Positions 46,136-55,254 of a DNA stretch of 64,000 nt are shown piece after piece. This DNA is from Sutterella megalosphaeroides. GTDB lineage: Bacteria; Pseudomonadota; Gammaproteobacteria; Burkholderiales; Burkholderiaceae_F. Every line of letters begins with the position of its first letter. Position 1 is the stretch's first letter. The stretch spans positions 501,501-565,500 of the forward strand of contig NZ_AP018786.1 of assembly GCF_003609995.1 (NCBI RefSeq), read 5' to 3'. A program made the translations under genes and the position numbers. Below the pieces are notes generated by a model, which was not told the origin of the DNA, ran no database searches, and saw only the letters and a program-made list of their open reading frames with translations.

Positions 46136-48208
46136 ATGAGTGAAAACTCGGAAACGCCCGTGAGCGGGCACGCCACCAACTTCATCCGCAACATCATCGA
46201 AGACGATCTGGCCCAAGGAGCGAACCTTCCCCGCTACTGGTGCGGCCGTCCGGCGCCCTATTCCGAGCAACTGAAGGAGGGTGCCCCCGACGAGGCGAAG
46301 ATCCGCACGCGCTTCCCGCCGGAGCCCAACGGCTACCTGCACATCGGTCACGCGAAGAGCATCTGCCTGAATTTCGGTCTCGCCCGCGACTACGGCGGCT
46401 ACTGCCACATGCGCTTCGACGACACGAACCCGGTGAAGGAAGACCAGGAATACGTCGACGGCATCATGGACAGCGTTCGCTGGCTCGGTTTCAACTGGGA
46501 GCACGACAAGGAGACGAACCTCTACTTCGCGAGCTCCTACTTCGAGTACATGTACCGCTTCGCCGAGCATCTCATCACGACGGGCTACGCCTACGTCGAC
46601 GAGCAGACGGCCGACGAGATGCGCGACAACCGCGGCACCCTCAAGGAGCCCGGCAAGAATTCGCCCTTCCGCGACCGCTCGGTCGAGGAGAACCTGCGTC
46701 TTTTCCGCGAAATGCGCGAAGGCAAGCACGCCGAAGGTTCGATGGTGCTGCGCGCCAAGATCGACATGGCGAGCCCCAACATCAACCTGCGCGACCCGGC
46801 GATCTACCGCATTCGCTTCGCCGAACACCACGCCACGGGGAACGCCTGGTGCATCTACCCGATGTACACGTTCGCGCACCCGATCGAAGACTCGCTTGAG
46901 AACATCACGCACTCGATCTGCACGCTCGAATTCGAAGACCAGCGCGCGTTCTACGACTGGGCGCTGGAGCGCATCGTGCCCGTGTTGCGCACGCCGCAGT
47001 ACGAAGAAGCTCGTGCGTTGATCGCGAAGATGGCTGCGGGCGAAGACGACCGCGCTCTTTCTTTCGCGGCCCGCGCGCTTGCGGCCAAGGAAAAGCTCGG
47101 TCAGAGCGAGCCCGAATGCGCGATGCGCCGACTCTTCGACGCGTGGGGCGACAAGGCGCCCGAAACGCTCGACGACGCGTCGATGAAGGAATTCTTCGCG
47201 CTTCTCGAAGCGCACCCCGAAAACTTCACGCCCCTCATGCAGGCGGCGCTCGATGTGGTTCGCAAGAACTTCTTCCTTCTTTCGCACCAGTACGAATTCA
47301 ACCGTCTGAACCTCACGTACGTGGTCGTGAGCAAGCGCAAGCTCATTCAGCTCGTGACCGAAAAGTACGTCGACGGTTGGGACGACCCGCGCATGCCGAC
47401 GATCGTCGGTCTGCGTCGTCGCGGCTTCACGCCCGAAAGCCTCCAGAGCTTTGCGGACCGCTGCGGCGTCTCGAAGGTTTCGGGCGGTTGGATCGACTAT
47501 TCGGTTCTGGAGCAGTGCCTGCGCGAAGACCTCGAAGCGCGCGCCCTTCGCCGCATGGCGGTGATGAAGCCCCTGAAGCTCATCATCGACAACTACCCCG
47601 AAGGCGCGAGCGAAGAACTCCTCGCGGACAACCACCCGCAAAAGCCCGAACTCGGCCAGCGCAAGATCACGTTCTCGCGCGAACTCTGGATCGAAGAGAC
47701 GGACTTCGCGGAGGTGCCCCCGAAGGGCTTCCGCCGCCTCACGATTCCGACCGACGGCACGCCCGCCAAGCCCGTGCGTCTGCGCGCCGGCTACGTCATC
47801 GTGCCGACGAGCTACGAGAAGGACGAAACGGGCCGCGTCGTCGCGGTGCACGCCGACTACCTCCCCGAAACGAAGTCGGGCACCGAGGGGTCGCTCTCCG
47901 TGAAGACGAAGGCGACGATTCACTGGCTCGACGCCAAGACGGCGGTTCCGGCCGAAATCCGCGTCTACGATCGACTCTTCTGCGAACCGAACCCGGAAGC
48001 GGGTGAAGGCTCGTTCCTCGACCGACTCACGCCGAATTCGAAGGTGATTCTCTCGTCGTACGTCGAACCCGCGGCGGCCGCGGCCGAACGCGACGAAAAG
48101 TTCCAGTTCGAACGCTGCGGCTACTTCGTTGCGGACCGCAAGGACCACACGGCTGAAAAACCTGTTTTCAATTTGGCCGTGGGCCTCAAGGACACGTGGC
48201 GCAAGTAA
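46136..48208 (+). CDS. glnS: Glutaminyl-tRNA synthetase with a 97-residue insertion
   Basis: GlnRS charges tRNA-Gln. ATG 46136 gives 690 residues, over 100 more than the usual 550-580. Residues 61-72 hold PPEPNGYLHIGH, and VSKRKL (about 398-403) is the KMSKS equivalent. Between the FYDWALERI segment and the HQYEFNRLNLTYV segment, which are adjacent in E. coli GlnRS, lies an extra block of about 97 residues (roughly 291-387). It is helical, Ala/Glu-rich, with no recognised domain. It is bracketed by a CAGTACGAA repeat at 46997-47005 and 47288-47296, 291 bases apart and in frame. There is also about 20 extra residues near position 31-50. The anticodon-binding barrels follow intact. Confidence 0.93.
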   Translation: MSENSETPVSGHATNFIRNIIEDDLAQGANLPRYWCGRPAPYSEQLKEGAPDEAKIRTRFPPEPNGYLHIGHAKSICLNFGLARDYGGYCHMRFDDTNPVKEDQEYVDGIMDSVRWLGFNWEHDKETNLYFASSYFEYMYRFAEHLITTGYAYVDEQTADEMRDNRGTLKEPGKNSPFRDRSVEENLRLFREMREGKHAEGSMVLRAKIDMASPNINLRDPAIYRIRFAEHHATGNAWCIYPMYTFAHPIEDSLENITHSICTLEFEDQRAFYDWALERIVPVLRTPQYEEARALIAKMAAGEDDRALSFAARALAAKEKLGQSEPECAMRRLFDAWGDKAPETLDDASMKEFFALLEAHPENFTPLMQAALDVVRKNFFLLSHQYEFNRLNLTYVVVSKRKLIQLVTEKYVDGWDDPRMPTIVGLRRRGFTPESLQSFADRCGVSKVSGGWIDYSVLEQCLREDLEARALRRMAVMKPLKLIIDNYPEGASEELLADNHPQKPELGQRKITFSRELWIEETDFAEVPPKGFRRLTIPTDGTPAKPVRLRAGYVIVPTSYEKDETGRVVAVHADYLPETKSGTEGSLSVKTKATIHWLDAKTAVPAEIRVYDRLFCEPNPEAGEGSFLDRLTPNSKVILSSYVEPAAAAAERDEKFQFERCGYFVADRKDHTAEKPVFNLAVGLKDTWRK

Positions 48209-48231
48209 TCCGAACATCGCGTTGAGAACGC

Positions 48232-48265
48232 GAAGGGCGGTGAAACTTCGGTTTCTCCGCCCTTT
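48232..48265 (+). terminator. Terminator after glnS
   Basis: AAGGGCGGTGAAAC pairs with GTTTCTCCGCCCTT (one G-T pair), with T following. Confidence 0.8.
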
Positions 48266-48501
48266 GTCATGTTCGTGAGGCGCTCGAAAATCTAAGCCGA
48301 TCGGCCGATGATCGGAGAAAAGTCCTGTGATAATATCCCTGAGTCCCGTTTTGCGCAGCGCGTGCGAGGGCCTGTTCGGGCTCGACGTTTGCGCCGCAAC
48401 CTCCCCCGGGGACACGGGAGTTGCCGCTCGTCGTGAACGGCACGCCTCTTGCGGCAAGTCGCCGCATCATCCATTCCGAACGTTCATTAGGAAGAAATAT
48501 C

Positions 48502-48831
48502 ATGAAGAAGATCCTCGCTGTCGCCGCCGTTGCCGCTCTCGCCGCCGGTGCCGCTCAGGCCGCCTACAAGGACGGCACGTACACGGGTGAAGGCAAGGGC
48601 CGCGAATCGATGATTCAGGTCCAGGTCGACGTCAAGGACGGCAAGATCGCCGACGTCAAGGTCGTCAAGCACGGCGAAACCGAAATGATCATCGCTGCCC
48701 CGATCGAAACGATGCTCCCCGAAATCGTCAAGAAGAACGGCGTTGAAGGCGTCGACAGCGTCGGCGGTGCCACGCTCTCCTCCGACGGCATCAAGGCCGC
48801 CGTCAAGGACGCTCTCTCGAAGGCGCAGTAA
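48502..48831 (+). CDS. Small exported FMN-binding-domain protein
   Basis: A 109-residue periplasmic flavoprotein. Residues 1-20 are a classic signal peptide ending AAQA. The mature part is one FMN-bind domain: YKDGTYTGEGKG start and DSVGGATLS near the C-terminus, with Thr91 the likely covalent FMN acceptor (the family motif is D-x-x-[ST]-G-A-T; here Gly replaces the Ser/Thr). TTAGGAAGAA is a good ribosome binding site. Codon use is strongly biased to AAG, GAC, GTC, ATC, suggesting high expression. apbE, the flavin transferase, follows. The electron partner is not in the window. Confidence 0.88.
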   Translation: MKKILAVAAVAALAAGAAQAAYKDGTYTGEGKGRESMIQVQVDVKDGKIADVKVVKHGETEMIIAAPIETMLPEIVKKNGVEGVDSVGGATLSSDGIKAAVKDALSKAQ

Positions 48832-48882
48832 TATGGACGAATGCGGCGGAACGCGTTTTCGCCGCACTTCATGAATCCATTG

Positions 48883-48919
48883 AAAAAAGGGGATGAACGC
48901 CACGCTCATCCCCTTTTTT
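48883..48919 (+). terminator. Terminator between the FMN-binding gene and apbE
   Basis: AAAAAAGGGGATGA pairs with TCATCCCCTTTTTT around a 9-base loop. It overlaps an upstream in-frame ATG of apbE at 48893, which is therefore unlikely to be used. Confidence 0.85.
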
Positions 48920-48958
48920 CATTTTTCGTTCGGATATTTGCTTTTTCCCTTGCCAGTC

Positions 48959-50077
48959 ATGCTTTCGAAGTCGCTCTTTTCCGCTCCCGCCGTCAAACCT
49001 TTCGTGTTCGCGCTTTCCGCCGCCCTGGTTGCAACCGCGGGCGCCGCGGCCGCTCCCGAGTTGCGGGCTGCCGAAGCGCCCGCTGTTGCCGAAGCGCAGG
49101 AGGTCGAGTATCAGCTTCCCTGGCAGAGCCTTCACATGGGGACGCTCATTCAGGGGCAGGTCTATGCCCGCACGCCCGAAGAAACGAAGCGTCTCGCCGG
49201 CATCATGGAGTCGGAAATCGAACGGTTCGACGACATGATGAGCGTGCACAAGGAAACGGTGTTGAACGACGTGAACCGTCGGGCGGGCGAACGCGTGACG
49301 GTGACGCCCGAAATCGCCGAGATGACGAAGATGGCGCTGCGTGTCGCGGAAGAAACGGACGGCGCCTTCGAGCCCACGATCGGCCCCGTCGTGAATCTCT
49401 GGAAAATCGGTTTCGGGGGCGACAAGGTGCCGTCCGACGCGGCGATCGAAGAGGCCGTGAAGCACGTCGACTACCGCAAGGTAGAGGTCGGCGAAACCGA
49501 GGGTTCCTGGTACGTGCGGATCGCTCCGGGGCAGAACATCGACATGGGCGGGATCGCCAAGGGCTACATCGGTCAGAAGCTCTCCGAGCGACTCAAAGCG
49601 GAAGGGGCCGTGCACGCGCTTCTCGACCTGGGCGGGAACGTCGTCGCCGTGGGCGAAAAATCGCCCGGACACCCCTGGCGCGTCGGCCTTCAGTCGCCCG
49701 ATCAAACGCGCGGAGCCTACTTCGGGGTCCTGACCGTCTCCGACATGAGCGTCATCACCTCGGGCGCCTACGAGCGCAATTTCGAAAAGGACGGCAAGCG
49801 CTACGGCCACATTCTGAGCGCGAAGACGGGTCGCCCCGTTCTCACCGACATTGCTTCCGTAACGATCGCCGACCGCGACGGCGGTCGTGCCGACGCGCTC
49901 TGCACGGCCCTTTTCGCCATGGGTTGGGAAAAGGCGAAGGCCTTTCTCGCCGCCCACAAGGACGTGCACGCAGTGCTCCTCTTGAACGACATGAAGACCG
50001 TGCACGTGAGCCGCGAACTCCGATCCGCCTTCACCCTGACGGACGAGACAATGCGCCTTGAGGGCGACATTCCCTGA
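48959..50077 (+). CDS. apbE: FAD:protein FMN transferase ApbE
   Basis: ApbE attaches FMN to Thr/Ser of exported flavoproteins, here presumably the protein encoded just upstream. ATG 48959 gives 372 residues with an N-terminal signal (about residues 1-35). Motifs in order: WQSLHMGTLIQG, DDMMSVHKET, IDMGGIAKGYIGQ, LLDLGGNVVAVG, VITSGAYERNF with the DGKRYGHILSAKTGRPV block, and GGRADALCTALFAMG. All are standard for ApbE. No lipobox is evident. Confidence 0.94.
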   Translation: MLSKSLFSAPAVKPFVFALSAALVATAGAAAAPELRAAEAPAVAEAQEVEYQLPWQSLHMGTLIQGQVYARTPEETKRLAGIMESEIERFDDMMSVHKETVLNDVNRRAGERVTVTPEIAEMTKMALRVAEETDGAFEPTIGPVVNLWKIGFGGDKVPSDAAIEEAVKHVDYRKVEVGETEGSWYVRIAPGQNIDMGGIAKGYIGQKLSERLKAEGAVHALLDLGGNVVAVGEKSPGHPWRVGLQSPDQTRGAYFGVLTVSDMSVITSGAYERNFEKDGKRYGHILSAKTGRPVLTDIASVTIADRDGGRADALCTALFAMGWEKAKAFLAAHKDVHAVLLLNDMKTVHVSRELRSAFTLTDETMRLEGDIP

Positions 50078-50219
50078 TCTCCTCAGCGCGGAAGGATTCT
50101 GCTATAACCTTCACCGCCTCTCTTCGAAGCGCCCCCGCGACGGGGACGCTTCGCCGGGCCCCCGTTCGGGCGGCCGACTTCTCTTCTCCGTCGCAATTTC
50201 GCACCTCCGCAAGACCGAC

Positions 50220-53200
50220 ATGGCCGATCCCAAGTTCATCCACCTGCGCTTTCATTCCGAGTACTCCGTCACGGACGGGTTGGTTCGCATCGACCCGATG
50301 ATTCACAAGGTGCTCGAAACGGGCGGCGTGGCCGTGGGGATCGCGGACTTGATGAATATTTTCGGCGGGCTGCGCTTTTACACGCACGCGCTCGCTGCGG
50401 GCCTGAAGCCCATTCTCGGGTGCGACTTGAGGGTCAAAAACCTCAAAGAACCCGAGGCGCCCACGCGCCTCGGCGTTCTCTGCATGAACCACACGGGCTA
50501 CCACTCGCTGTGCGTGCTCCTCACGAAGGCGTTTCTCACGGAGGACGAGAAGTTCCGCGGGCAGGTCGATCCCGCGTGGTTTGCCAAGGGCGGTGCGGAC
50601 GGTCTCATTGCTCTTACGGGCGGCGCCGAGGGCGAACTCGGGCGCTACCTCATCAACAAGCGCTTCAATCTCGCAGACCAGGCGGTTGAAGAGCTGAAGG
50701 CGATCTTCGGCGACCGTCTCTACATCGAAGTGCAGCGTGCGGGCCGTCCCAACGACGAACTCGCCACGGCGCGTCTTGCGAACCTTGCGGCCGAGCACGG
50801 GTTGCCCGTCGTCGCGACGCACCCGGTGCAGTTCCTCGAGAAGTCCGACTTCGAAGCGCACGAAGTGCGCTGCGCCATTGCGGAGGGCTTCTCGCTTCAG
50901 GACCCCCGTCGCTCGAAAAACTATTCGCCCGAGCAGTACCTCAAGTCCGAAGAAGAGATGTGCGAACTCTTCGCGGACATGCCGAGCGCGCTTCAAAATT
51001 CCGTGGAAATCGCGAAGCGCTGCAACCTGGACGGCGTCCTTTCGAAGCCGCAGCTGCCGCTCTTCCCGACCCCCGACGGCATGTCGCTCGACGACTACAT
51101 CGAGCAGCTCTCGCGCGAGGGTCTTCAGAAGCGCCTCGACTTCCTCTACCCCGACAAGGCGGTGCAGAACGAAAAGCGCCCCGCCTACGACGAGCGTCTC
51201 ACGTACGAGCTTGAAACCATCAAGGGGATGAAGTTCCCGGGGTACTTCCTCATCGTTCAGGACTTTATCAACTGGTCGAAGCGAAACGGCATTCCCGTGG
51301 GCCCGGGCCGAGGCTCGGGCGCGGGTTCGCTCGTGGCGTATTCGCTCGGCATCACGGACCTCGATCCGCTCAAATTCGACCTCCTGTTCGAACGCTTTCT
51401 CAACCCGGAACGCGTCTCGATGCCTGACTTCGACGTCGACTTCTGCCAGTACAACCGCGACCGCACGATCGAGTACGTGAAGCGAACGTACGGGGTCGAC
51501 GCCGTGAGCCAGATCGCGACCTTCGGTACGATGGGCGCGAAGGCGGCCGTGCGCGACGTCGGTCGCGCGCTCGACGTCCCCTACATGAAGACGGACGCGC
51601 TCTCGAAGCTCATTCCGCAGCAGCCGGGCAAAAACATCACGCTCGACGACGCGTTGCGCGACGTCCCGGAATTCCGCGAAGCGGTCGAGCGCGACGACGA
51701 ATACAAGGAAATTCTGCGCTTGGCGAAGCCCCTCGAAGGCCTCACCCGAAACCTCGGCATGCACGCCGGGGGCGTGCTGATTGCGCCCGGCAAACTCACC
51801 GACTTCTGTCCCCTCTACAACGCCGACGGTGCTCCCGAAAACACGGTGAGCCAGTTCGACAAGAAGGACGTCGAAAGCGTGGGCCTCGTGAAGTTCGACT
51901 TCCTCGGTCTGACGACGCTTTCCATTCTCGCGAAGGCGGTCGAGTACATCGATCAGCTCCATCCGGGGACGCACTTCGACCTCGACCACATTCCGATCGA
52001 CGACGAACCGACGTACCGACTCTTCCAGGAAGCGAACACCGCGGCCATCTTCCAGTTCGAATCGGACGGGATGCGCTCGCTCTTGAAGCAGGCCCGCCCC
52101 GACCGTCTCGAAGACCTCGTCGCCTTGAACGCGCTCTATCGACCCGGCCCGATGGACCTCATTCCTTCCTTCATCGCGCGAAAGTTCGGTCGCGAAAAGG
52201 TGGAGTACCTCGACGAGCGCATGGAGCCCGTGTTGCGCGAGACCTACGGCATCATGGTCTATCAGGAACAGGTGATGCGAGTCGCGCAGGTGGTGGGCGG
52301 CTATTCGCTCGGCGGCGCCGACCTTTTGCGCCGCGCCATGGGTAAGAAGAACGTCGAAGAGATGAAGCGACAGCGCGCCGTCTTCGTGAAGGGCGCGGCC
52401 GAGCGAAACGTGAAGGAAGAAGTCGCCTCGGAAATCTTCGACCTCATGGAAAAGTTCGCGGGTTACGGCTTCAACAAGTCGCATGCCGCGGCGTACTCGT
52501 ACGTCGCCTACCAGACGGCGTACCTGAAGGCGCACCACACGGCGGCCTTCATGGCGGCGAACTTGTGCATGGTGATGGACTCGGGCGAAAAGATGAAGGC
52601 CCTGATCGACGACGCGATCGCGAACGGGGTCGAACTCCTGATGCCCGACATCAACGCGTCCGACTGGTTCTTTACCGTCCCCGACGAGAAGCACATCCGC
52701 TTCGGTCTCGGCGGCATCAAGGGCGTGAGCCAGGCGGTCATTCAGGACCTCGTCGAAAAGCGCAAGAAGGACGGTCCCTACCTCGACATTTTCGACGTGG
52801 CGGCGCGCGTTACGGGCGCGAACGCCCGTCTTCTCGAAGCGCTCGTCAAGGCGGGGTGCTTCGATTCGATCGATCCCGACCGCAACAAGTTGATCGTCAA
52901 CATTCCGCAGGCGCTCTCGGCGAGTCAGTCCCTGCGGGCGAGCGCCGGTCAGGAGAGTCTCTTCGACGAACCCGGTGAAACGGCGCGCATCGTGAGCTGG
53001 CTTCCCGCCGTCCCCTGGACGATGCGTCAAAAGCTCACGGAAGAAAAGAGCGTGCTCGGCTACTGGCTGACCGGACACATGTTCGATCAGTACCGCGAGG
53101 AACTCGCGCACTATTCGCGTCAGCGCCTCAAGGATCTGCAGCCGAGCCGCGAGCCCGTCAAAATGACGGGGATCGTCACCTCGGTGCGTCAGGTGCAAAG

Positions 53201-53648
53201 CAAGCGCGGCCGTATGGGGATCGTCACGATCGACGACGGCACGGCCGTCGTCGAAGCGATGTGCTTCAGCGAATTCTGGGAAAAGAACCGCCGCGTCTTC
53301 CAGGTCGACGGCGTCGTGTGTCTTACGGGCAAGGTGCGCTACGATGAATTCTCAAAGCGCATGTCCGTCACGCTCGAAAGCGTGAAGACGCTCGACCAGT
53401 TCCGGCACGGTGCGGCCAAACATCTCAAAATCCGCGTCAAGCCCGGAACGAACGCACAAACCCTGGCGCAAATCGAAGAGCTTCTGCGCCAGGAATCGGG
53501 CGAGAGCGGCGTGCCGCTCGTCCTCGAAACCACGGCGGCGGGCGCGACGGGGAGTGTCTTTGCGGAGCAACAGGTTCACGGCACCGAAAACTTCATGGCG
53601 GCTTTGCTCGCCGTTCCCGCCGTCGAGTCGATGCAGGTCGTTTATTGA
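50220..53648 (+). CDS. dnaE: DNA polymerase III subunit alpha
   Basis: The replicative polymerase catalytic subunit. ATG 50220 gives 1142 residues (E. coli 1160). PHP domain first (FIHLRFHSEYSVTDG), then palm with GPGRGSGAGSLVAYSLGITD and the catalytic PDFDVDF at about residues 401-407. The fingers contain YRPGPMDLIPSFI. The internal clamp-binding peptide QESLF lies at about 911-915, followed by the OB fold. It is not a DnaE2/ImuC type. Confidence 0.96.
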   Translation: MADPKFIHLRFHSEYSVTDGLVRIDPMIHKVLETGGVAVGIADLMNIFGGLRFYTHALAAGLKPILGCDLRVKNLKEPEAPTRLGVLCMNHTGYHSLCVLLTKAFLTEDEKFRGQVDPAWFAKGGADGLIALTGGAEGELGRYLINKRFNLADQAVEELKAIFGDRLYIEVQRAGRPNDELATARLANLAAEHGLPVVATHPVQFLEKSDFEAHEVRCAIAEGFSLQDPRRSKNYSPEQYLKSEEEMCELFADMPSALQNSVEIAKRCNLDGVLSKPQLPLFPTPDGMSLDDYIEQLSREGLQKRLDFLYPDKAVQNEKRPAYDERLTYELETIKGMKFPGYFLIVQDFINWSKRNGIPVGPGRGSGAGSLVAYSLGITDLDPLKFDLLFERFLNPERVSMPDFDVDFCQYNRDRTIEYVKRTYGVDAVSQIATFGTMGAKAAVRDVGRALDVPYMKTDALSKLIPQQPGKNITLDDALRDVPEFREAVERDDEYKEILRLAKPLEGLTRNLGMHAGGVLIAPGKLTDFCPLYNADGAPENTVSQFDKKDVESVGLVKFDFLGLTTLSILAKAVEYIDQLHPGTHFDLDHIPIDDEPTYRLFQEANTAAIFQFESDGMRSLLKQARPDRLEDLVALNALYRPGPMDLIPSFIARKFGREKVEYLDERMEPVLRETYGIMVYQEQVMRVAQVVGGYSLGGADLLRRAMGKKNVEEMKRQRAVFVKGAAERNVKEEVASEIFDLMEKFAGYGFNKSHAAAYSYVAYQTAYLKAHHTAAFMAANLCMVMDSGEKMKALIDDAIANGVELLMPDINASDWFFTVPDEKHIRFGLGGIKGVSQAVIQDLVEKRKKDGPYLDIFDVAARVTGANARLLEALVKAGCFDSIDPDRNKLIVNIPQALSASQSLRASAGQESLFDEPGETARIVSWLPAVPWTMRQKLTEEKSVLGYWLTGHMFDQYREELAHYSRQRLKDLQPSREPVKMTGIVTSVRQVQSKRGRMGIVTIDDGTAVVEAMCFSEFWEKNRRVFQVDGVVCLTGKVRYDEFSKRMSVTLESVKTLDQFRHGAAKHLKIRVKPGTNAQTLAQIEELLRQESGESGVPLVLETTAAGATGSVFAEQQVHGTENFMAALLAVPAVESMQVVY

Positions 53649-53686
53649 GAGAGCAAGAACGGGTGTTGGGAAACCGTCATCCGTAA

Positions 53687-54496
53687 TCAGTATTGCGTCT
53701 GCATCGGACGCCCGGGTTGCGTGCGGCCCGAGCGTTCCGTTTCCATGAGGCGGTCCCAGTTCGCATCCTTGCGACTGCGGTCCGCTTCGCGGTGCCAGAG
53801 GTGAAAGCACGGTGACGAACACAAACCCCAGGTCATCCGACAGCCGTTGTTGATGAGTCGGATCGCCATGTCGGAGTCTTCGTACCCCCAGCCTTCGAAC
53901 TGCTCGTCCTGACCGCCCACCGCAAAGAAATCCTCCTTGAAAAGCGACCAGTTGCAGCCGCGCAGAAGTTGCCAGCGGCGCGAGCGCCAGAAGCGAATCG
54001 GTCCGAGCGAAAGGCCGAGTGCGGGTTGCCAGCGGTTGATCGATTTTTCGCGCGTGAGGCGCTTCAACGCACCGAGATCCTCCGTCCAGTCGATTTCCCC
54101 CGTCTCGAAGCACGAGCGGCTGAAGGCGTCCGAAAGCAGGATGCGTTGTCCCGCCACGATCCGGTGCAGCTTCGCGAGCGCGCGGTGCGTGGCGACGAAG
54201 TCTTTGCGTACGAAGCAGTCCCCGTCCATGAAGATGAGGTAGTCGCCCGAAGCGAGCGTCACCGCCTTGTTGCGCGAGCGCGCGAGGCGAAAGCCGTCGT
54301 CGGGTTGCCACGAATGAACGAGAGGAACGGGAAACTTCTCGCGCCAGGCGTCGATGAGCGCGCGCGTGTCGTCGCGCGAGCCGTCGTCGGCTACGACGAC
54401 CTCATAGTTGCGGTCGGTTTGTCGGGCAAGCGACTTCAAGGCGAGATTGAGTGCGTCGGGCCAGTTGTAGGTGGCGAGGATGACGGAGATCTTCAT
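53687..54496 (-). CDS. GT2-family glycosyltransferase (galactosyltransferase-like C-terminus)
   Basis: A 269-residue GT-A transferase. ISVILATYNWPDALNLALKS opens it, with VVADDGSRDDT, metal motif FMDGDCFVRKDF and the C-terminal FEGWGYEDSDMAIRLINNG motif typical of the galactosyltransferase-like clade. ATG 54496 shares one base with the stop of the upstream WaaE-like gene (TGATG), implying coupling. The acceptor is unknown. Confidence 0.87.
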   Translation of the reverse strand: MKISVILATYNWPDALNLALKSLARQTDRNYEVVVADDGSRDDTRALIDAWREKFPVPLVHSWQPDDGFRLARSRNKAVTLASGDYLIFMDGDCFVRKDFVATHRALAKLHRIVAGQRILLSDAFSRSCFETGEIDWTEDLGALKRLTREKSINRWQPALGLSLGPIRFWRSRRWQLLRGCNWSLFKEDFFAVGGQDEQFEGWGYEDSDMAIRLINNGCRMTWGLCSSPCFHLWHREADRSRKDANWDRLMETERSGRTQPGRPMQTQY

Positions 54497-55254
54497 CAAA
54501 ATACTCCCTTGGTACGCTTTTCCAGGTCCCACTTGGCGTACTTCATGAACGTGTAGTAGGCGTGGTGGACGGCAAAAAGAAAGCCCATCTTCCCGTCGAG
54601 GAAGCCGCGATCGACGACGTAGGCTTTGAAAAACGCCCACGTCGGTTTCAGAAGCGCCCCCATGAGAAAAGAAGTGTCTTTCCCGCGTTCGGCTTGTTGC
54701 TTTCCGAGGTAGGAGGTGTAGCTGTCAAGCTTCCGGATGGTTTCGCTCCAGTTCCGGTACGTGTAGTGAAGGAGGTAGCCCGAGAGCTCCGAGGCGGGGT
54801 ACGTGCTCGAGATTTTTTCATGAACACGCCCCGTGATGTCGGTCCCTTCTTTTGGCATGAGTCGCAGAACCCGGTCGCTTCTCATGGAGCCGTGTCGAAT
54901 CGTGTGGTGTTCGAAACAGTTGAGGCGACGCAGGTAGTAGGAAGCGGGCGGACGCCGGACGGCCTCGAGAATCCGGGCCTGCAATTCCGGCGTGACGACC
55001 TCGTCGGAGTCAAGAAAGAGAATCCAATCGGAGGCGGCTGTCTCGACGCCGAAGCGGCGTTGCGCGGCGAAGTCTCCGTTCAGGGCGTGCTGAAGCACGC
55101 GCGCGCCACTCGATCGGGCGACGTCCGCCGTAGTGTCCGTACTGAAATCGTCGATGACGAGAACTTCGTCGGCAAAGCGTACGGACGCAAGCGTACGGGC
55201 GAGCGAAGACGCGCAGTTTTTCGCCAGAATGATGATGCTGAGACTGGGGGTCAT
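54496..55254 (-). CDS. GT2-family glycosyltransferase, WaaE/KdtX-like
   Basis: A 252-residue GT2 enzyme. SLSIIILAKNCASSL, VLVIDDFSTDTT and FLDSDEVVTPEL match the WaaE/KdtX LPS-core clade, as does the RLNCFEHHTIRHG region with GRVHEKI. Its ATG overlaps the recN stop as ATGA, so it is translated from the recN transcript. Confidence 0.87.
   Translation of the reverse strand: MTPSLSIIILAKNCASSLARTLASVRFADEVLVIDDFSTDTTADVARSSGARVLQHALNGDFAAQRRFGVETAASDWILFLDSDEVVTPELQARILEAVRRPPASYYLRRLNCFEHHTIRHGSMRSDRVLRLMPKEGTDITGRVHEKISSTYPASELSGYLLHYTYRNWSETIRKLDSYTSYLGKQQAERGKDTSFLMGALLKPTWAFFKAYVVDRGFLDGKMGFLFAVHHAYYTFMKYAKWDLEKRTKGVF

Noticed and set aside
44708-48457. A minus-strand open frame of about 1250 codons opposite the racemase, dehydrogenase and glnS genes
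   Set aside because: It is a shadow produced by GC-rich codon use on the other strand, has no family motif, and spans three well-recognised genes. The same applies to long frames opposite dnaE (50031-53198), mltD (29720-31849), secD (11509-13497), and the upstream extension of pmbA from 5070.
48893-48958. Upstream ATG for apbE
   Set aside because: It lies in a terminator hairpin, and the signal peptide begins at the ATG at 48959.
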